Program-made: the position numbers and the translations under genes
Assembly (NCBI RefSeq): GCF_040276085.1
Contig: NZ_JBELOK010000004.1
Coordinates: forward strand, 251,639-315,638
Length of the DNA stretch: 64,000 nucleotides
Direction of reading: 5' to 3'
Source: Castellaniella sp040276085
GTDB taxonomy: Bacteria > Pseudomonadota > Gammaproteobacteria > Burkholderiales > Burkholderiaceae_B
The notes under the pieces: generated by a model
What the model saw: only the letters and a program-made list of their open reading frames with translations
The model's database searches: none
What the model was told of the DNA's origin: nothing
Part shown: piece after piece, positions 8,006 through 17,160 of the stretch
Position numbering within the stretch: position 1 is the first letter of the stretch
Layout: each line of letters opens with the position of its first letter

Positions 8006-8874
8006 ATATTGTCCTCATCACCGGCATCTCGGGCTCAGGAAAATCTGTCGCTCTGCGTGTGCTCGAGGACACCGGCTATACCTGCGTCGACAACCTCCCG
8101 GCGCGATTTCTGCACGACTTCATCGCCAGCACCCAGGATACGGGCCTCGAACGCGTGGCCGTCTCCATCGATGTACGCACGCCGGGCGATCTCGACGACC
8201 TGCCCGGCATTCTTACCAGTCTGCGGGCAATGGGCATTGCACTGCACGTGATTTTTCTGGATGCCGACGACCACACCCTGATGCAGCGCTATTCAGAATC
8301 CCGGCGCCGTCACCCGCTCACTGATCGCCTGCAAAAAGAAGGCATCAATGCCTCCTTGCAAGACTGCATCAGCCGCGAACGCGAGCTCCTGGCCCCCCTG
8401 CGCAACCAGGAACACGTGATCGACACGTCCGACCTTACCCCCGGGCAGCTGCGCAGCTGGGTGCGAGACCTGGTGCAGGTTGGCCGTTCGTCGGTCATTC
8501 TCACTTTCGAATCCTTTGCCTACAAGCGCGGCGTACCCCACGACGCCGACCTGGTGTTTGATGTGCGCTGCCTGCCCAACCCACACTACGACCCCTTGCT
8601 GCGCCCTCTCACAGGGCGCGACGATGCCGTGGCCGCCTGGTTGTCCCAGTTTGGCAGCGTGGATTCCATGATCGAAGACATCAGCAACTTCATACGTAAG
8701 TGGCTGCCCTTGTACATGCAGGACACCCGCAACTACCTCACGGTAGCCATCGGCTGTACCGGTGGGCAGCACCGCTCGGTGTATGTCACCGAACAACTGG
8801 CGCGCCGCTTTGCCGATCACTCCCCGTTGCTGGTGCGTCACCGCAACCCTGTGCTACATACGCCCACCCCATGA
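7999..8874 (+). CDS. rapZ: RNase adapter protein RapZ
   Basis: RapZ is a nucleotide-binding protein; in enterobacteria it targets small RNAs controlling glucosamine-6-phosphate synthase to RNase E. The 291-aa product starts with GTG and carries Walker A GISGSGKS at residues 9-16. The C-terminal domain has the conserved GCTGGQHRSVYVTEQLA signature. The GTG overlaps the hprK stop by 7 nt and the stop overlaps the rlpA ATG. Whether the small-RNA role holds in this organism is not shown by the sequence. Confidence 0.93.
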   Translation: MLNIVLITGISGSGKSVALRVLEDTGYTCVDNLPARFLHDFIASTQDTGLERVAVSIDVRTPGDLDDLPGILTSLRAMGIALHVIFLDADDHTLMQRYSESRRRHPLTDRLQKEGINASLQDCISRERELLAPLRNQEHVIDTSDLTPGQLRSWVRDLVQVGRSSVILTFESFAYKRGVPHDADLVFDVRCLPNPHYDPLLRPLTGRDDAVAAWLSQFGSVDSMIEDISNFIRKWLPLYMQDTRNYLTVAIGCTGGQHRSVYVTEQLARRFADHSPLLVRHRNPVLHTPTP

Positions 8875-9881
8875 GCTCACGCCCCATTGGTCTGCCCCGC
8901 TTTGCCGTTTTACCCGCCTGGCCCGCATCATGCCTTGCCCAACGCCTGTTGCTGGCGCTGCTGTGCCTGACGCTGCTGGTACTGGCCGGTTGTGCATCGC
9001 GATCGGGAGGCTACTACAAAGACGACGGCCCGGGAACCGACATCCCGGCCGATATTGCCTCGATTCCCAACGCCGTACCCCGCATTGAAAAACACGCCCC
9101 GGCAAATTTTCGGCCCTACGAAGTCTTTGGCGTGGAATACCGGCCTATCGGTGAAAACCAGGCCTATCGGCAGTCGGGTATCGCCTCCTGGTATGGCCGT
9201 AAATTTCATGGTGCCAAGACAGCCAACGGTGAAACCTACGATATGTACGCCATGACGGCGGCACATCCCACCTTGCCAATACCCAGTTACGCCCGTGTTA
9301 CCAGCCAGGAAAACGGTCGTTCCGTCATTGTCCGCATCAACGATCGCGGGCCATTTCACCCCGGACGCATCATCGACCTCTCTTATGTGGCTGCCGCCAA
9401 ACTGGGCTTGATCGGCCCCGGAAGCGGCCGGGTAACCGTGCAGGCCATCACCAATGCCGATATCCTGGCCGGCCGTTATCCCTGGGCCACGACAACCCAA
9501 ACCGCTTCCGCTTCCACAAGCGATACCGCACAAGCCAGTGCCATTACTCTGGCGCCAGAGCCCTCTGTGCAACAGGTGCCCCCGCCACGCGCGGTGTCCG
9601 CCGCACCCACCATGGCTGACAGCAGCCCGCTGGGCGGCAAGATCTACCTGCAATTTGGTGCTTTTTCATCCGAAGACAACGCCCAGGCGCTGGCCCAACG
9701 GGTAAATACCCAAATCACGGACGTTTCTGTGCTGGGCCAGGCGGTGGTGGGCTACGAAGCCCCGCTCTACAAAGTACGGATGGGCCCGTTTCCCAGCCGG
9801 GATCAGGCGCATCAGGCGGCGGCCACCCTGTCCTTGTCCACAGAGCTGAATCCAGTGGTGGCACTCGATCAGGGGCTCTGA
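8871..9881 (+). CDS. rlpA: Septal ring lytic transglycosylase RlpA family lipoprotein
   Basis: RlpA proteins are outer-membrane lipoproteins that bind denuded septal peptidoglycan and, in some species, cleave it. The 336-aa precursor has a hydrophobic signal ending in the lipobox LAGC (Cys41). A double-psi beta-barrel follows (about 95-205, with GIASWYGRKFHGAKTANGE and NDRGPFHPGRIIDLS), then an Ala/Pro-rich linker and a C-terminal SPOR domain (about 262-336). ATG 8871 overlaps the rapZ stop (ATGA). The 3' end overlaps that of rsmI by 13 bp in a convergent arrangement. Confidence 0.92.
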   Translation: MSSRPIGLPRFAVLPAWPASCLAQRLLLALLCLTLLVLAGCASRSGGYYKDDGPGTDIPADIASIPNAVPRIEKHAPANFRPYEVFGVEYRPIGENQAYRQSGIASWYGRKFHGAKTANGETYDMYAMTAAHPTLPIPSYARVTSQENGRSVIVRINDRGPFHPGRIIDLSYVAAAKLGLIGPGSGRVTVQAITNADILAGRYPWATTTQTASASTSDTAQASAITLAPEPSVQQVPPPRAVSAAPTMADSSPLGGKIYLQFGAFSSEDNAQALAQRVNTQITDVSVLGQAVVGYEAPLYKVRMGPFPSRDQAHQAAATLSLSTELNPVVALDQGL

Positions 9882-10798
9882 CGCAAGGCCCAGGCATACA
9901 GACGGTCGCGGGCAAGCCCGGTAACCGTTGCGGCAATACGTGCCGCATCGCGCACGGATAACTCCGCCAGCAGTGCCCGCATCAGCTTTTGCTGATCTGC
10001 CGAGAGTTCTTCGGTGTCAGGCGCTGTTGCTGGTGCTGGATGCAGCACCAGCACAAATTCGCCCTGACTGCGGTGCGGATCCTGCGCCAGCCAGCCCTGC
10101 ACATCGCCCAAAGAAACCGTGTCGATTTCCTCGAAGCGCTTGGAGAGCTCACGTGCGATGGTGATTTCGCGCGTATCACCTGCCAAGGCCTGGAGATCAG
10201 CCAGGGCAGCCTTGAGCCGATGAGGTGTCTCAAAGAACACTACCGGCATGGGTGAATCCAGCCAACGCGCCAGAAATTTGCCACGCGCCTGGGCTTTGCT
10301 GGGCAAAAACCCGGCAAAGACAAATCCCGGCTCATCGTCCAGCCCGGCACCACTGGCCATCAAGGCGGCAATGACGGCACTGGGGCCAGGCAGCGGGACG
10401 ACACGAAAACCCGCTGCACGCACCCGCTTGACGATCCGGGTGCCCGGATCACTGATGGCCGGTGCGCCTGCATCCGAAATAAGCGCGATACGCGCACCTT
10501 CTGCCAACCGGGCCAAAATGGTCTCGGCCGCCTCAGCTTCGTTGTGCTTATGGGCAGCCAATAATGGCGTGCTGATCCCCCAGGAATCCAGCAAGGTGCG
10601 GCTGGTACGCGTATCTTCTGCGGCGATCGCATCGCAGCGACGCAGGGCTTCCCAGGCACGCAAACTGAGATCAGCCAGGTTGCCGATGGGGGTAGCCACC
10701 ACATACAGGCATGCCGTAGGCCACATCTGCTGTGACACCTGTTCGGCGTGATGTTTCCATGTCGCCGCAACCGCGTCTGCACCAACGATCTCGCTCAT
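9869..10798 (-). CDS. rsmI: 16S rRNA (cytidine(1402)-2'-O)-methyltransferase
   Basis: RsmI methylates the ribose of C1402 in the 30S decoding centre using S-adenosylmethionine. The product shows the tetrapyrrole-methylase fold motifs YVVATPIGNLADLSLRA, AEDTRTSRTLLDSWGI, ISDAGAPAISDPG and PLPGPSAVIAAL. The frame stays open upstream over yraN, so the start is set at the Met of MSEIVGADA (309 aa); the next Met (MWPTACLYV) would give a more family-typical length and is possible. It diverges from yraN, as in the rsmI-yraN-diaA-dolP cluster of many proteobacteria. Confidence 0.92.
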   Translation of the reverse strand: MSEIVGADAVAATWKHHAEQVSQQMWPTACLYVVATPIGNLADLSLRAWEALRRCDAIAAEDTRTSRTLLDSWGISTPLLAAHKHNEAEAAETILARLAEGARIALISDAGAPAISDPGTRIVKRVRAAGFRVVPLPGPSAVIAALMASGAGLDDEPGFVFAGFLPSKAQARGKFLARWLDSPMPVVFFETPHRLKAALADLQALAGDTREITIARELSKRFEEIDTVSLGDVQGWLAQDPHRSQGEFVLVLHPAPATAPDTEELSADQQKLMRALLAELSVRDAARIAATVTGLARDRLYAWALRQSP

Positions 10799-10834
10799 AC
10801 TGTTATCCCCTGCACGACCGGCACCTACCGCATC

Positions 10835-11317
10835 ATGCTCATTGACCCGTATGCACGCGCACAGGCAGCACAGGATCTGATCCGAAAAAAACGTCGGCGT
10901 GCCTTGCGTGCCGCCGAGCGCCGCCCGTCCGCCGTAAAAGCGCCTTCGATGCGGGAATCCCCCACCCAGACACGCGGTTTTGCGGCCGAAGCACAGGCTG
11001 CCGATTATCTCCAAGCACACGGCCTGCTTGTCCTTGCCCGCAATTTGCACTGCAAGCTGGGCGAACTCGATCTGATTGCACAAGACGGCCAGATTCTGGT
11101 GTTTATCGAGGTGCGCATGCGCCAGGACAATCGCCACGGTGGCGCCGCCGCCAGTGTAAACCGTGACAAGCAGGCTCGGCTGATCCGTACGGCGCTGTGG
11201 TTTCTGCCCTCTCTCTGCCGGCTGCATTTTCAGGGCCATATCCCGCCTTGCCGCTTTGATGTCATCGGCGTGCAGGGCAACACGATCGAATGGATCCGCA
11301 ACGCCTTTGAAGCCTGA
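10835..11317 (+). CDS. yraN: YraN family (UPF0102) nuclease-fold protein
   Basis: The C-terminal 120 residues form the UPF0102 domain, an endonuclease-like fold with GELDLIAQDG, VFIEVRMRQD and RFDVIGVQG. The biochemical role is unproven. ATG 10835 gives 160 aa with a basic N-terminal stretch (RKKRRRALRAAERRP); an internal ATG at 10949 would give a minimal 122-aa protein. Neither start has a clear ribosome binding site. It lies between divergent rsmI and diaA, the standard order. Confidence 0.82.
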   Translation: MLIDPYARAQAAQDLIRKKRRRALRAAERRPSAVKAPSMRESPTQTRGFAAEAQAADYLQAHGLLVLARNLHCKLGELDLIAQDGQILVFIEVRMRQDNRHGGAAASVNRDKQARLIRTALWFLPSLCRLHFQGHIPPCRFDVIGVQGNTIEWIRNAFEA

Positions 11318-11372
11318 AGAACTGTTACGTCCGGCGTCACCGAAGCGGCGGGCTCATGCGATAATCAGCGAT

Positions 11373-11966
11373 ATGGACATGACCTCTCGCATGACGTCGC
11401 ATTTTGATGATGCCGTCGATACCTTCAAGGCCAGCGCACGCGAGCTCGCCCCCTCACTGGCCGCCGGGGTAGAGCTTCTTTTTGGCACGCTCACAAATAA
11501 TGGCCGCATCCTGGCCTGCGGTAACGGCGGCTCGGCCGCCGACGCCCAGCACTTTGCCGCCGAACTCGTTGGCCGCTTCGAGCGCGACCGCCTGCCCCTG
11601 GCAGGCATTGCGCTCAATACCGACACCTCCATCCTTACCGCGGTAGGCAACGATTACTCCTTTGCCTCCATCTTCGAGCGCCAGGTCAATGCACTGGGCC
11701 AGCCCGGCGACGTACTGGTAGCGTTGTCCACCAGCGGCAACTCGGCCAATGTGCTGCGCGCCATCGAGGCCGCCCACGACCGCGAGATGCAGATCATTGC
11801 CCTGTCGGGCAAGGGCGGCGGGCAGCTCAACAGCCTGCTCTACGAAACCGACATCCATCTTTGCGTGCCCCACGACCGCACCATGCGCATCCAGGAAGTC
11901 CATATCCTGTTGCTGCACGCCTTGTGCGACGGGATCGACGCCTTACTTCTAGGAGACCCCCTCTGA
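11373..11966 (+). CDS. diaA: SIS-domain DiaA-type protein (phosphoheptose isomerase family)
   Basis: DiaA binds DnaA and promotes its ordered assembly at oriC; it is a close relative of phosphoheptose isomerase GmhA. The 197-aa product is a single SIS domain (CGNGGSAADAQHFAAELVGRF, NDYSFASIFERQ, ALSTSGNSANVL). It is called DiaA rather than GmhA because it sits in the rsmI-yraN-diaA-dolP order and matches DiaA length. Residue signs alone do not exclude isomerase activity. ATG 11373 lacks a ribosome binding site and follows a GATAAT by 7 nt, another possible leaderless start. Its stop overlaps the next start (TGATG). Confidence 0.83.
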   Translation: MDMTSRMTSHFDDAVDTFKASARELAPSLAAGVELLFGTLTNNGRILACGNGGSAADAQHFAAELVGRFERDRLPLAGIALNTDTSILTAVGNDYSFASIFERQVNALGQPGDVLVALSTSGNSANVLRAIEAAHDREMQIIALSGKGGGQLNSLLYETDIHLCVPHDRTMRIQEVHILLLHALCDGIDALLLGDPL

Positions 11967-12685
11967 TGCCATCGTTCACCCGACTGTCCATCACCCGTCC
12001 CCTGGCCCGTGGCCTGCTGGGGTTTGCCTGTTTGTCCACACTGGCAGGTTGCGGCCTGCTGGTGGTGGGGGGCACTGCCGCCACCACCGCCGTGGTGGCC
12101 ACCGACCGCCGCACCGCGGGCGAGCAAGTAGACGACCAGACCATCGAGCTTCGTGTCAGCAACGAAATGACCCAGGCCTTTGGCGATAAAGCACGCGTCT
12201 CCGGAACCGCCTACGCCGGACGCCTGCTGCTGGTCGGAGACGTCCCCACCGAAGCCGACCGCCAAAAAGCCGTCCAGATTGCACAAACCATCCAGAAGGT
12301 GCGCAAGGTCGACGACCACATCCGCGTCGGAGACCTCACCCCGCTCAGTGTGCGCACCAACGACACCTGGATCACCTCCAAGGTAAAAAGCCAGCTGGTT
12401 ACCACCGAGCACGTACCCTTTCGCACCATCAAGGTCACCACCGAACGCGGCATCGTCTACCTGATGGGTAAAGTCACGGCCACCGAGGGCGATCTTGCCA
12501 GTAAAGTGGCTTCCAGCATCAGTGGTGTCAACAAAGTCGTAAAATTGTTCCAGATCGTCTCACGGGAGAGCCTGATCACTGATCAAGGCAAGCCGGCCCC
12601 CGTCACAGACAGCAGCACTACCAGCGCCCCTGCTCCGTCCCCGGCTGGCGACAGCTCAGGCGCACAACCCATGCCTGTGCAATGA
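11966..12685 (+). CDS. dolP: Outer-membrane BON-domain lipoprotein DolP-like
   Basis: DolP (formerly YraP) is an outer-membrane lipoprotein that localises to division sites and supports envelope integrity and the BAM complex. The 239-aa precursor has a lipobox LAGC (Cys29), then GLLVVGGTAATTAVVATDRRT and two BON domains (about 47-115 and 125-195). A Ser/Thr/Pro-rich tail of about 40 residues is longer than in enterobacteria. An AGGAGA site precedes the ATG, which overlaps the diaA stop. Position supports the name. Confidence 0.9.
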   Translation: MPSFTRLSITRPLARGLLGFACLSTLAGCGLLVVGGTAATTAVVATDRRTAGEQVDDQTIELRVSNEMTQAFGDKARVSGTAYAGRLLLVGDVPTEADRQKAVQIAQTIQKVRKVDDHIRVGDLTPLSVRTNDTWITSKVKSQLVTTEHVPFRTIKVTTERGIVYLMGKVTATEGDLASKVASSISGVNKVVKLFQIVSRESLITDQGKPAPVTDSSTTSAPAPSPAGDSSGAQPMPVQ

Positions 12686-13179
12686 AAAAATTCGTTCTCG
12701 GTCTGGCGGCCGTTATCGCCATTGGCGGCGCTGCCCTGCTTTGGCAGCAACAAGGGGTCGCCAAAACGGCACCCGATGTCGTGTTCACCGACCTCCAGGG
12801 TCACGCGGTCACTACCCAGGATCTCCGTGGCAAGGTTGTGCTTGTCAAATTCTGGGCCACCAGCTGCACCACCTGTATCGCCCAGATGCCCGACACCATC
12901 CGCCACTACCAAGAGCTTAAGGCCCAGGGTTTTGACACCATTGGGGTGGCCATGCAATACGATCCCCCCAATTACGTCAAAAACTACGCCGAAACCCGTC
13001 AGTTGCCCTTTCCGGTGGTTATTGATGCCCAAGGCAAGCTGGCCAAGGCATTTGGCGATGTCCGCCTGACGCCCACGGCCTTCCTGATCGACAAACAGGG
13101 CAACATCATCAAAAGGTACCTTGGCAACTACGACGAGCAGACCTTCCTGGCCACCGTCAAGAAGGCACTGGCTTCATGA
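12682..13179 (+). CDS. TlpA/ResA-like thioredoxin-fold protein
   Basis: The 165-aa protein has an N-terminal membrane anchor or uncleaved signal (residues 4-22) and a periplasmic thioredoxin domain of the TlpA/peroxiredoxin-like type. The redox pair is CTTC (Cys62, Cys65) within FWATSCTTC, and the cis-Pro loop is in RLTPTAFLIDKQG. It probably reduces or oxidises periplasmic thiols. The partner is unknown; ResA-like cytochrome c maturation is one option, but no ccm gene is nearby. It overlaps dolP (ATGA) and argB. Confidence 0.85.
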   Translation: MKKFVLGLAAVIAIGGAALLWQQQGVAKTAPDVVFTDLQGHAVTTQDLRGKVVLVKFWATSCTTCIAQMPDTIRHYQELKAQGFDTIGVAMQYDPPNYVKNYAETRQLPFPVVIDAQGKLAKAFGDVRLTPTAFLIDKQGNIIKRYLGNYDEQTFLATVKKALAS

Positions 13180-14078
13180 GCGCTCTTGCCGACACCTCTT
13201 CGGTGCAATCAGCCTCTCTCAAGGCTGAAGTTCTCTCCGAGGCCCTGCCTTACATCCGGCGCTTTCACGGTAAAACCGTCGTCATCAAATACGGCGGCAA
13301 CGCCATGACCGACGAAGCACTGCAGCGCAGCTTTGCCCACGACGTCGTTCTGCTGAAACTGGTGGGTCTAAACCCCGTCGTTGTGCACGGTGGCGGGCCA
13401 CAGATCAACAGCGCCCTCAAGCGTATTGGCAAAGAAGGCACCTTTATCCAGGGCATGCGGGTCACCGACGCCGAAACCATGGAAGTCGTCGAATGGGTGC
13501 TGGGCGGCCAGGTGCAGCAGGACATTGTCATGATGGTCAACGAGGCCGGCGGCAAGGCAGTTGGTCTTACCGGCAAGGACGGCTGCCTGATTCAGGCACG
13601 CAAAAAGATGATGCCCGATCCCGAAAATCCTGGTCAAGTACTGGATATCGGCTTTGTGGGCGACATCGAACGCATCGAGCCTGCCGTGGTCAAGGCCCTG
13701 CAGGACGATCAGTTCATCCCCATCATTTCATCCATCGGCTACGGCGAGGACGGCCAGGCCTACAACATCAACGCCGATGTCGTGGCTGGCAAAATGGCCG
13801 AAGTACTGGGCGCCGAAAAACTGGTGATGCTTACCAACACCCCCGGGGTGCTGGATAAAAGCGGCCAGCTGTTGCGCAGCCTGTCTGCGCAAACCATCGA
13901 TACGCTCTTTGAAGATGGTACTTTGTCGGGGGGGATGCTGCCCAAGATTGCCTCGGCCCTGGACGCCGCGCGTTTTGGCGTCAATTCAGTGCATATCATC
14001 GACGGGCGCGTCCCGCACTGCCTGCTGCTCGAGATCCTCACGGATCGCGGCGTCGGCACGATGATCAGTTCTCACTGA
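13176..14078 (+). CDS. argB: Acetylglutamate kinase
   Basis: ArgB phosphorylates N-acetylglutamate in the second step of arginine synthesis. The 300-aa protein shows the amino-acid kinase fold: KTVVIKYGGNAM near residue 33, VVVHGGGPQIN, the NINADVVAGKMAE segment and LTNTPGVLDK. The length matches the family. It overlaps the preceding thioredoxin gene and the following HAD gene by a few bases, so it is part of the yraN-to-nucleotidase transcription unit. No ARG box is obvious. Confidence 0.96.
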   Translation: MSALADTSSVQSASLKAEVLSEALPYIRRFHGKTVVIKYGGNAMTDEALQRSFAHDVVLLKLVGLNPVVVHGGGPQINSALKRIGKEGTFIQGMRVTDAETMEVVEWVLGGQVQQDIVMMVNEAGGKAVGLTGKDGCLIQARKKMMPDPENPGQVLDIGFVGDIERIEPAVVKALQDDQFIPIISSIGYGEDGQAYNINADVVAGKMAEVLGAEKLVMLTNTPGVLDKSGQLLRSLSAQTIDTLFEDGTLSGGMLPKIASALDAARFGVNSVHIIDGRVPHCLLLEILTDRGVGTMISSH

Positions 14079-14827
14079 TGTCTCCCTTACGGCCGCCCAG
14101 CCCCTTGCGGCGGGGGCGGCATATCCCCGCCAACGCCCCAGTCTGGCTGTTCGATCTCGATAACACCCTGCACGATGCCTCGCGAGGCATCTTCGGGATG
14201 ATCGATCAGCGCATGAGCTCGGCAGTGGCCCAGGCGCTGGGCGTACCTGCCGACCAAGCCGACATCCTGCGACGCCGATACTGGAAACGCTACGGGGCCA
14301 CGGCCATCGGGCTGGCCCGGCATCATGGCGTGAACCTGAACCAGTTTCTGGCAAGCTGTCACAATTTTGACGTCCGGCCACTGGTGCATGCAGAAACCGG
14401 GCTCGGGGCACGCCTGCGGGCGCTGCCGGGCACGCGTATCGTGCTGACCAATGCGCCTGCCCATTATGCGCGACGCGTACTCAAGGCTTTGGGTATCCTG
14501 CAAGAGTTTGACGGCCTGTGGGCCATCGACCACATGATGCCCATGGGGTTTGCCCGGCCCAAGCCGTCGCCAGGCCTGATGCATCAGATCATTGCACAGC
14601 TGCAGGTACCCGCCCACCGCATCATCCTGGTAGAAGACACTCTGCGCAACCTGAGATCAGCCCGTCAGGCGGGCATGAAAACCGTGTACCTGTACCATCC
14701 AGGTACCCCGTTTGCGCGCCAGCAGTATGGCCGCGATCAGTATGTGGACGTGCGCATCAATCGCCTGAGCAACCTGCTTCTGCAGGCGGCCGCCGGGCAC
14801 ATACCAGGCAGTCGGGGTCGCGCTTAA
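14078..14827 (+). CDS. HAD-family pyrimidine 5'-nucleotidase
   Basis: The 249-aa protein belongs to the HAD subgroup that includes SDT1/Phm8-type pyrimidine nucleotidases. Motif I is WLFDLDNTLHDAS (catalytic Asp26/Asp28), motif II is RIVLTNAP, and motif IV is ILVEDTLRNLRSARQAG. The alpha-helical cap begins at GIFGMIDQRMSSAV. It probably dephosphorylates UMP/CMP or related nucleotides in the cytoplasm. The ATG overlaps the argB stop. The 3' end overlaps the moeB-like gene on the other strand by 71 bp. Confidence 0.83.
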   Translation: MSPLRPPSPLRRGRHIPANAPVWLFDLDNTLHDASRGIFGMIDQRMSSAVAQALGVPADQADILRRRYWKRYGATAIGLARHHGVNLNQFLASCHNFDVRPLVHAETGLGARLRALPGTRIVLTNAPAHYARRVLKALGILQEFDGLWAIDHMMPMGFARPKPSPGLMHQIIAQLQVPAHRIILVEDTLRNLRSARQAGMKTVYLYHPGTPFARQQYGRDQYVDVRINRLSNLLLQAAAGHIPGSRGRA

Positions 14828-15545
14828 ACCGGATGGTGTGCCATTGCATGCGCAAGGCATCCACGGATAGCAACCGCCCCACCAGGGGCTCTCCCATGCC
14901 GGCGATCAGCTTGATGGCTTCCGCAGCCTGCACACTGCCTACCATTCCCAGCAAGGGCCCCAGAACACCTGTGGTGGCACAGCGAAGTTCTTCGAGATCA
15001 TCAGCCTCGGGGAAAAGGCAGTGATAGCACGGGGAGGCCTCATCGCGCAGATCGTAAACGCTGACCTGCCCCGAAAACTTGATGGCTGCGCCAGACACCA
15101 GGGGGGTGCGGGTGGCCACGCACGCGCGGTTGATGGCGTGCCGGGTAGCAAAGTTGTCGCAGCAGTCGAGAACAAGATCAACCTGGGCAGCCAGGGCAAT
15201 GAGGCGCGTATCATCCAGGCGTTCAACCAGGGCCTGCACCTCGATATCCGGATTGAGTGCCAGCAAGGCATCCCGGCCAGACTGGGCCTTGTGCCGCCCC
15301 AGGCCACTGGTGTCATGCAGAATCTGGCGCTGCAGATTGCTGAGCTCGACCACATCGTCATCCACCAGCACAATCCGGCCAACGCCCGCTGCAGCCAGAT
15401 ACAGCGCCGCAGGAGAGCCGAGCCCACCGGCACCAACAATCAGGACCCGCGCAGCCAGCAGACGCTCCTGGCCTTCGATACCCAGCTCATCCAGAAGGAT
15501 GTGCCGGGCATAACGCATCAGGCGGGTGTCATCCAGAACACTCAT
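14757..15545 (-). CDS. moeB: MoeB/ThiF/HesA family adenylyltransferase
   Basis: These E1-like enzymes adenylate the C-terminal Gly of small sulfur carriers (MoaD or ThiS). The 262-aa protein has the nucleotide loop VGAGGLGSPAALYLAAAGVG, the ELSNLQRQILH segment with the conserved Arg, and two CxxC zinc pairs (CYHC and CLVC). There is no rhodanese extension. No moa or thi genes are near, so molybdopterin versus thiamine cannot be decided. It is read with ctpA upstream (4-bp overlap); the last CxxC pair lies in the part overlapping the HAD gene. Confidence 0.86.
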   Translation of the reverse strand: MSVLDDTRLMRYARHILLDELGIEGQERLLAARVLIVGAGGLGSPAALYLAAAGVGRIVLVDDDVVELSNLQRQILHDTSGLGRHKAQSGRDALLALNPDIEVQALVERLDDTRLIALAAQVDLVLDCCDNFATRHAINRACVATRTPLVSGAAIKFSGQVSVYDLRDEASPCYHCLFPEADDLEELRCATTGVLGPLLGMVGSVQAAEAIKLIAGMGEPLVGRLLSVDALRMQWHTIRFKRDPDCLVCARRPPAEAGCSGD

Positions 15546-17068
15546 GGAAGCCTGATCAAACCATCCGGTGTAATCCGGTAACGCTGAACCGGCGTCTCGG
15601 GCCCGTCATTCAGGGTTTTTTTTTCAGCAGGCGCCTGTTGGGGTTGTGGTGCCGTGACAGGCGTGCTGGAGGTGCTGTCTTTGGTGTCCTTAGCCTTGGC
15701 CTTCTGCTGCTTCGCCAGCAGAGGATCCAGCTTGAGTACCGGGCGGCCTTGCAAGGCATTGAGCGCCTGCTGCAATTGCCAGTCGTCGGCACCGCCAAAC
15801 TCGAACATCTTGATTTCACCCTCGACAAAGCTGTCTTCGTCTTCGGCCTTGGCCGCCTGGCTAGCCGCCTGATTAGCCAGATGGTGCTGGAGGTCGACCT
15901 CCCGCTCCATGCGGAACAGATTGCCTGCAGCGCTATCGTCCACGATGTGGTCGGGGGTTACCCCGGTATTCTGGATGGAGCGGCCACTGGGCGTGTAATA
16001 CCGTGCTGTGGTGAGCTTGATACCGGTGTCCTTGCCCAATTGCAGCACCGACTGCACCGAGCCCTTGCCAAAGGTGCGATTACCCACCACCTGGGCCCGC
16101 TTGTAATCCTGCAGGGCCCCAGCCACGATCTCCGAGGCAGAGGCCGAACCCACGTTAACCAGCACCACCATGGGCACGGTGCGTGTCCAGCTGGGCAATG
16201 ACACCCCGATATCCATACCATGGCTGCCATTGAGCGGGCGGGCGTAGAACTCTTCGTTGGACGAGGGAATGCGGCCCTTGGTAGACACCACCAGCTTGCC
16301 GGGTTCTATGAAGGCCGAGGTAACGCCAATAGCGCCATCCAGCAGACCCCCCGGGTCGTTGCGGAGATCAAGCACCAGGCCTTTGGGGGCCTGCTTTTTA
16401 CCAAAGTTTGCCAGCATTTTTACGAGATCGGATGTGGTGCGATCCTGGAACTGGCTGATACGCACGTAGGCAATATTGTGTGCCAGCATCTTGCCGCGCA
16501 CACTGCGCGTCTTGATCATTTCGCGCACGATATGAAACTTGAGCGGCTTGTTGCTGCCCGCACGCTGAACCGTCAGGACGATCGGGGTGCCGGGCTCGCC
16601 CCGCATTTTTTTGACCGCATCATTAAGCGACATGCCCTTGGTGGGCTCGCCATCGATTTCGGTGATGAGGTCGCCCGTGAGGATCCCGGCCCGGGCAGCT
16701 GGTGTGTCTTCGATGGGCGCGATCACCTTGGGCATGCCGTCCTGGGTACCGATCTCGATGCCCAGCCCGCCAAAGCCACCACGGGTGATATCCTGCATCT
16801 GTTTGTAGGCTTCTTCGTCCAGATACACAGAGTGGGGGTCGAGATCAGAGAAAAGCCCCTTGATGGCGTCATCCATCAATACCTGATCGGCAACCGGCTC
16901 TACGTAGCTGGACTTGATGGCACCATAGACGTTGGCAAACTGCTGCAAGCTTTTTAATGGCAGGGGCTCGCCCTTTTGGGCGGTTGCCGTGATGCCCAGG
17001 GTAAGCAATACGCCGCCCAGCATCCCCACCATGATCCAGCCCAACGATCGATTTTTTCGAGTGCCCAT
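15542..17068 (-). CDS. ctpA: C-terminal processing peptidase (S41 family)
   Basis: CtpA-type proteases cut periplasmic proteins and control cell-wall hydrolases. The 508-aa protein has an N-terminal signal/anchor (MVGMLGGVLLTLGI), a PDZ domain (GGLGIEIGTQDGMPKVIAPI) and an S41 domain. The predicted Ser/Lys dyad is Ser310 in GSASASEIVAG and Lys335 in RTFGKGSVQ, 25 residues apart as in Prc. The C-terminal 100 residues are Lys/Ala/Gln-rich. The Met at 17068 is chosen because an AGAGG site precedes it; an upstream in-frame Met would add 19 residues. It lies downstream of envC and gpmA. Confidence 0.93.
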   Translation of the reverse strand: MGTRKNRSLGWIMVGMLGGVLLTLGITATAQKGEPLPLKSLQQFANVYGAIKSSYVEPVADQVLMDDAIKGLFSDLDPHSVYLDEEAYKQMQDITRGGFGGLGIEIGTQDGMPKVIAPIEDTPAARAGILTGDLITEIDGEPTKGMSLNDAVKKMRGEPGTPIVLTVQRAGSNKPLKFHIVREMIKTRSVRGKMLAHNIAYVRISQFQDRTTSDLVKMLANFGKKQAPKGLVLDLRNDPGGLLDGAIGVTSAFIEPGKLVVSTKGRIPSSNEEFYARPLNGSHGMDIGVSLPSWTRTVPMVVLVNVGSASASEIVAGALQDYKRAQVVGNRTFGKGSVQSVLQLGKDTGIKLTTARYYTPSGRSIQNTGVTPDHIVDDSAAGNLFRMEREVDLQHHLANQAASQAAKAEDEDSFVEGEIKMFEFGGADDWQLQQALNALQGRPVLKLDPLLAKQQKAKAKDTKDSTSSTPVTAPQPQQAPAEKKTLNDGPETPVQRYRITPDGLIRLP

Positions 17069-17160
17069 GCACGCCTCTAGGATAAGTGTCTTGTGGTGCC
17101 TGAATTCAGGCTTGATGCGCTGCAAAAAGAACGCGCACCAAACCTAACATAGTACAGAAA

